Origin: Acidobacteriota bacterium
GTDB lineage: Bacteria > Acidobacteriota > Terriglobia > Bryobacterales > UBA6623
Direction: 5' to 3'
Assembly: GCA_016125275.1 (NCBI GenBank)
Contig: WGMB01000015.1
Location: 204,770 to 268,769, forward strand
Length of the DNA: 64,000 bases
Below, piece after piece: positions 63,226-64,000 of this stretch. The first letter of the stretch is position 1; every line of letters starts with the position of its first letter. Both the position numbers and the translations under genes were made by a program. Below the pieces are notes generated by a model. It saw only the letters and a list, made by a program, of their open reading frames with translations. It did not search any database and was not told the DNA's origin.

Positions 63226-64000
63226 TTGGGCTGGAAGGAGACTCGTGTGCAAGACCAACGACTGCAATTGATCCAAGAATTCGAGGCCGGGCTGCGATCT
63301 CGCAGCGAGATCTGCGAACGCTATGGCGTCAGTCGCAAGACCGCCTACAAGTGGCTCCGCGAGTATGAGCTTCACGGGGTCGGCGGTCTCGCCGACCGCT
63401 CCCGCGCGCCGCGCAACCAGCCGCGCGCCATCGACAGGCCGACGGTCGACGCCATCGTCGACGTCCGCGCCCGCTATCCGCGCTGGGGCGAGCGCAAAAT
63501 CCGAGCCTGGCTCGATCGCGAACGTCCCGAACGCAGTTGGCCGTCGGCCTCCGCCATCGGCGCCGTCCTGCAACGCTGTGGCCTGACGCGCCCCGCCAAG
63601 CGCCGGCGGCGCGCAAGTCCCTCCAATCCGCTCGTCAAGCCCGCCGCGGCCAACCAAACCTGGGCGATCGACTTCAAGGGCTGGTTTCTCACCGGCGACG
63701 GCCGACGCTGCGATCCGTTGACGCTCAGCGACTCCCACACGCGCTACCTGCTGCGCTGCCAGGCGCTGGACAGGGGCGACACAGACCACGTCAAACCCCT
63801 GCTGGAGGCGGCGTTCCGCGAATACGGGCTACCGCTGAGGATGCGTTCGGACAACGGAACGCCGTTTGCTGCGACCGGCGTCGGAGGCCTGAGCCGGTTG
63901 AGCGTGTGGTGGTTGCGGCTGGGCATTTTGCCGGAACGCATCGAGCCGGGCCATCCGGAGCAGAACGGGCGACACGAGCGAATGCACCGCGTGCTCAAGC
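63226..64000 (+). mobile_element. IS481-family transposase, 3'-truncated by the window edge
   Basis: I choose the TTG at 63226 (LGWKETRVQDQRLQLIQEF), preceded by GGAGGGAGG; the usual family start MxWKExxVMxQR supports it. At least 258 codons are present without a stop. An N-terminal helix-turn-helix (about 12-60, SEICERYGVSRKTAYKWLREY) is followed by the integrase core with D149 (TWAIDFKGWF), D209 (MRSDNGTPF) and a Glu, probably E251, in PEQNGRHERMH. It is intact as far as visible. It sits next to the repeat block, and no cargo gene is seen between them. Confidence 0.88.

Noticed and set aside
62956..63789. Minus-strand open frame opposite the transposase
   Set aside because: It is the reverse shadow of the IS481 transposase and the repeat block, with no recognisable domain.

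Overview
The window is 64 kb of GC-rich, densely coded bacterial chromosome. It most likely comes from an Acidobacteriota member of the Solibacter/Bryobacter type. Evidence: two secreted proteins with the C-terminal domain typical of Solibacter (TIGR03437), a VWFA-related domain protein of the acidobacterial type (TIGR03436), a very large Oar-like TonB-receptor barrel, a fused LptF-LptG permease, and a planctomycete/acidobacterial-style set of DUF1552 and DUF1592 proteins, sulfatases and PQQ/cytochrome c proteins. I saw no rRNA, tRNA, CRISPR array or plasmid/phage origin. The taxonomic call is inference from protein families only.

Layout. 1-9.5 kb: a 5'-truncated secreted metallo-beta-lactamase-fold protein; a minus-strand operon DUF1552 - DUF1592 cytochrome - sulfatase driven by a good sigma70-type promoter with a palindromic operator; and a PQQ-type dehydrogenase with two N-terminal haem domains. 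9.5-13 kb: a leader with hairpins, a large adhesin-like TIGR03437 protein and an Rrf2-family regulator. 13-19.7 kb (minus): DUF6157, two small membrane proteins, a VWA protein, a plug-less TonB-receptor-like barrel, an M24 peptidase and a DUF167 protein. 19.8-22.9 kb: LptF-LptG fusion and an orphan OmpR/KdpE-type response regulator. 23-28.5 kb (minus): sulfatase, YfhO-like membrane protein, Gfo/Idh/MocA oxidoreductase, RRM protein. 28.7-30.9 kb: FG-GAP/TIGR03437 secreted protein.

30.9-43.9 kb is one long minus-strand directon for surface polysaccharide and envelope functions. In transcription order it holds a SpoU-type RNA methylase, three glycosyltransferases, a DUF3108 protein, a glycosyltransferase-methyltransferase fusion, a Wzm/Wzt-type ABC exporter (permease carrying an extra N-terminal Ig-like domain), RuvX, MltG, a hypothetical protein, a LolB/DUF4292-like lipoprotein and a LolD-like ATPase. 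43.9-52.3 kb: a TPR-zinc ribbon-receiver protein, a membrane-anchored periplasmic domain protein, an FAD-dependent oxidoreductase, a BlaI repressor with overlapping operators followed by a BlaR1-like M56 peptidase fused to a TonB C-terminal domain, and a Tat-exported beta-propeller-like protein. 52.4-54.4 kb: groEL and groES.

The most unusual segment is 54.8-59.0 kb. It is a compact co-directional locus of five genes: a pseudo-receiver, a miniature Wzz/GumC-like membrane protein, an ExeA-type AAA ATPase with intact Walker motifs, a CpsD/BY-kinase-like protein that has lost its P-loop, and a protein joining a catalytically degenerate PD-(D/E)XK nuclease-like fold to an intact PilZ (c-di-GMP binding) domain. 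It looks like a polysaccharide-export control module built largely from degenerate signalling folds. After it come nadC, valS, a 0.8-kb block of REP-like hairpin repeats (five copies of an ~80-bp unit) and the start of an IS481-family transposase that runs off the window.
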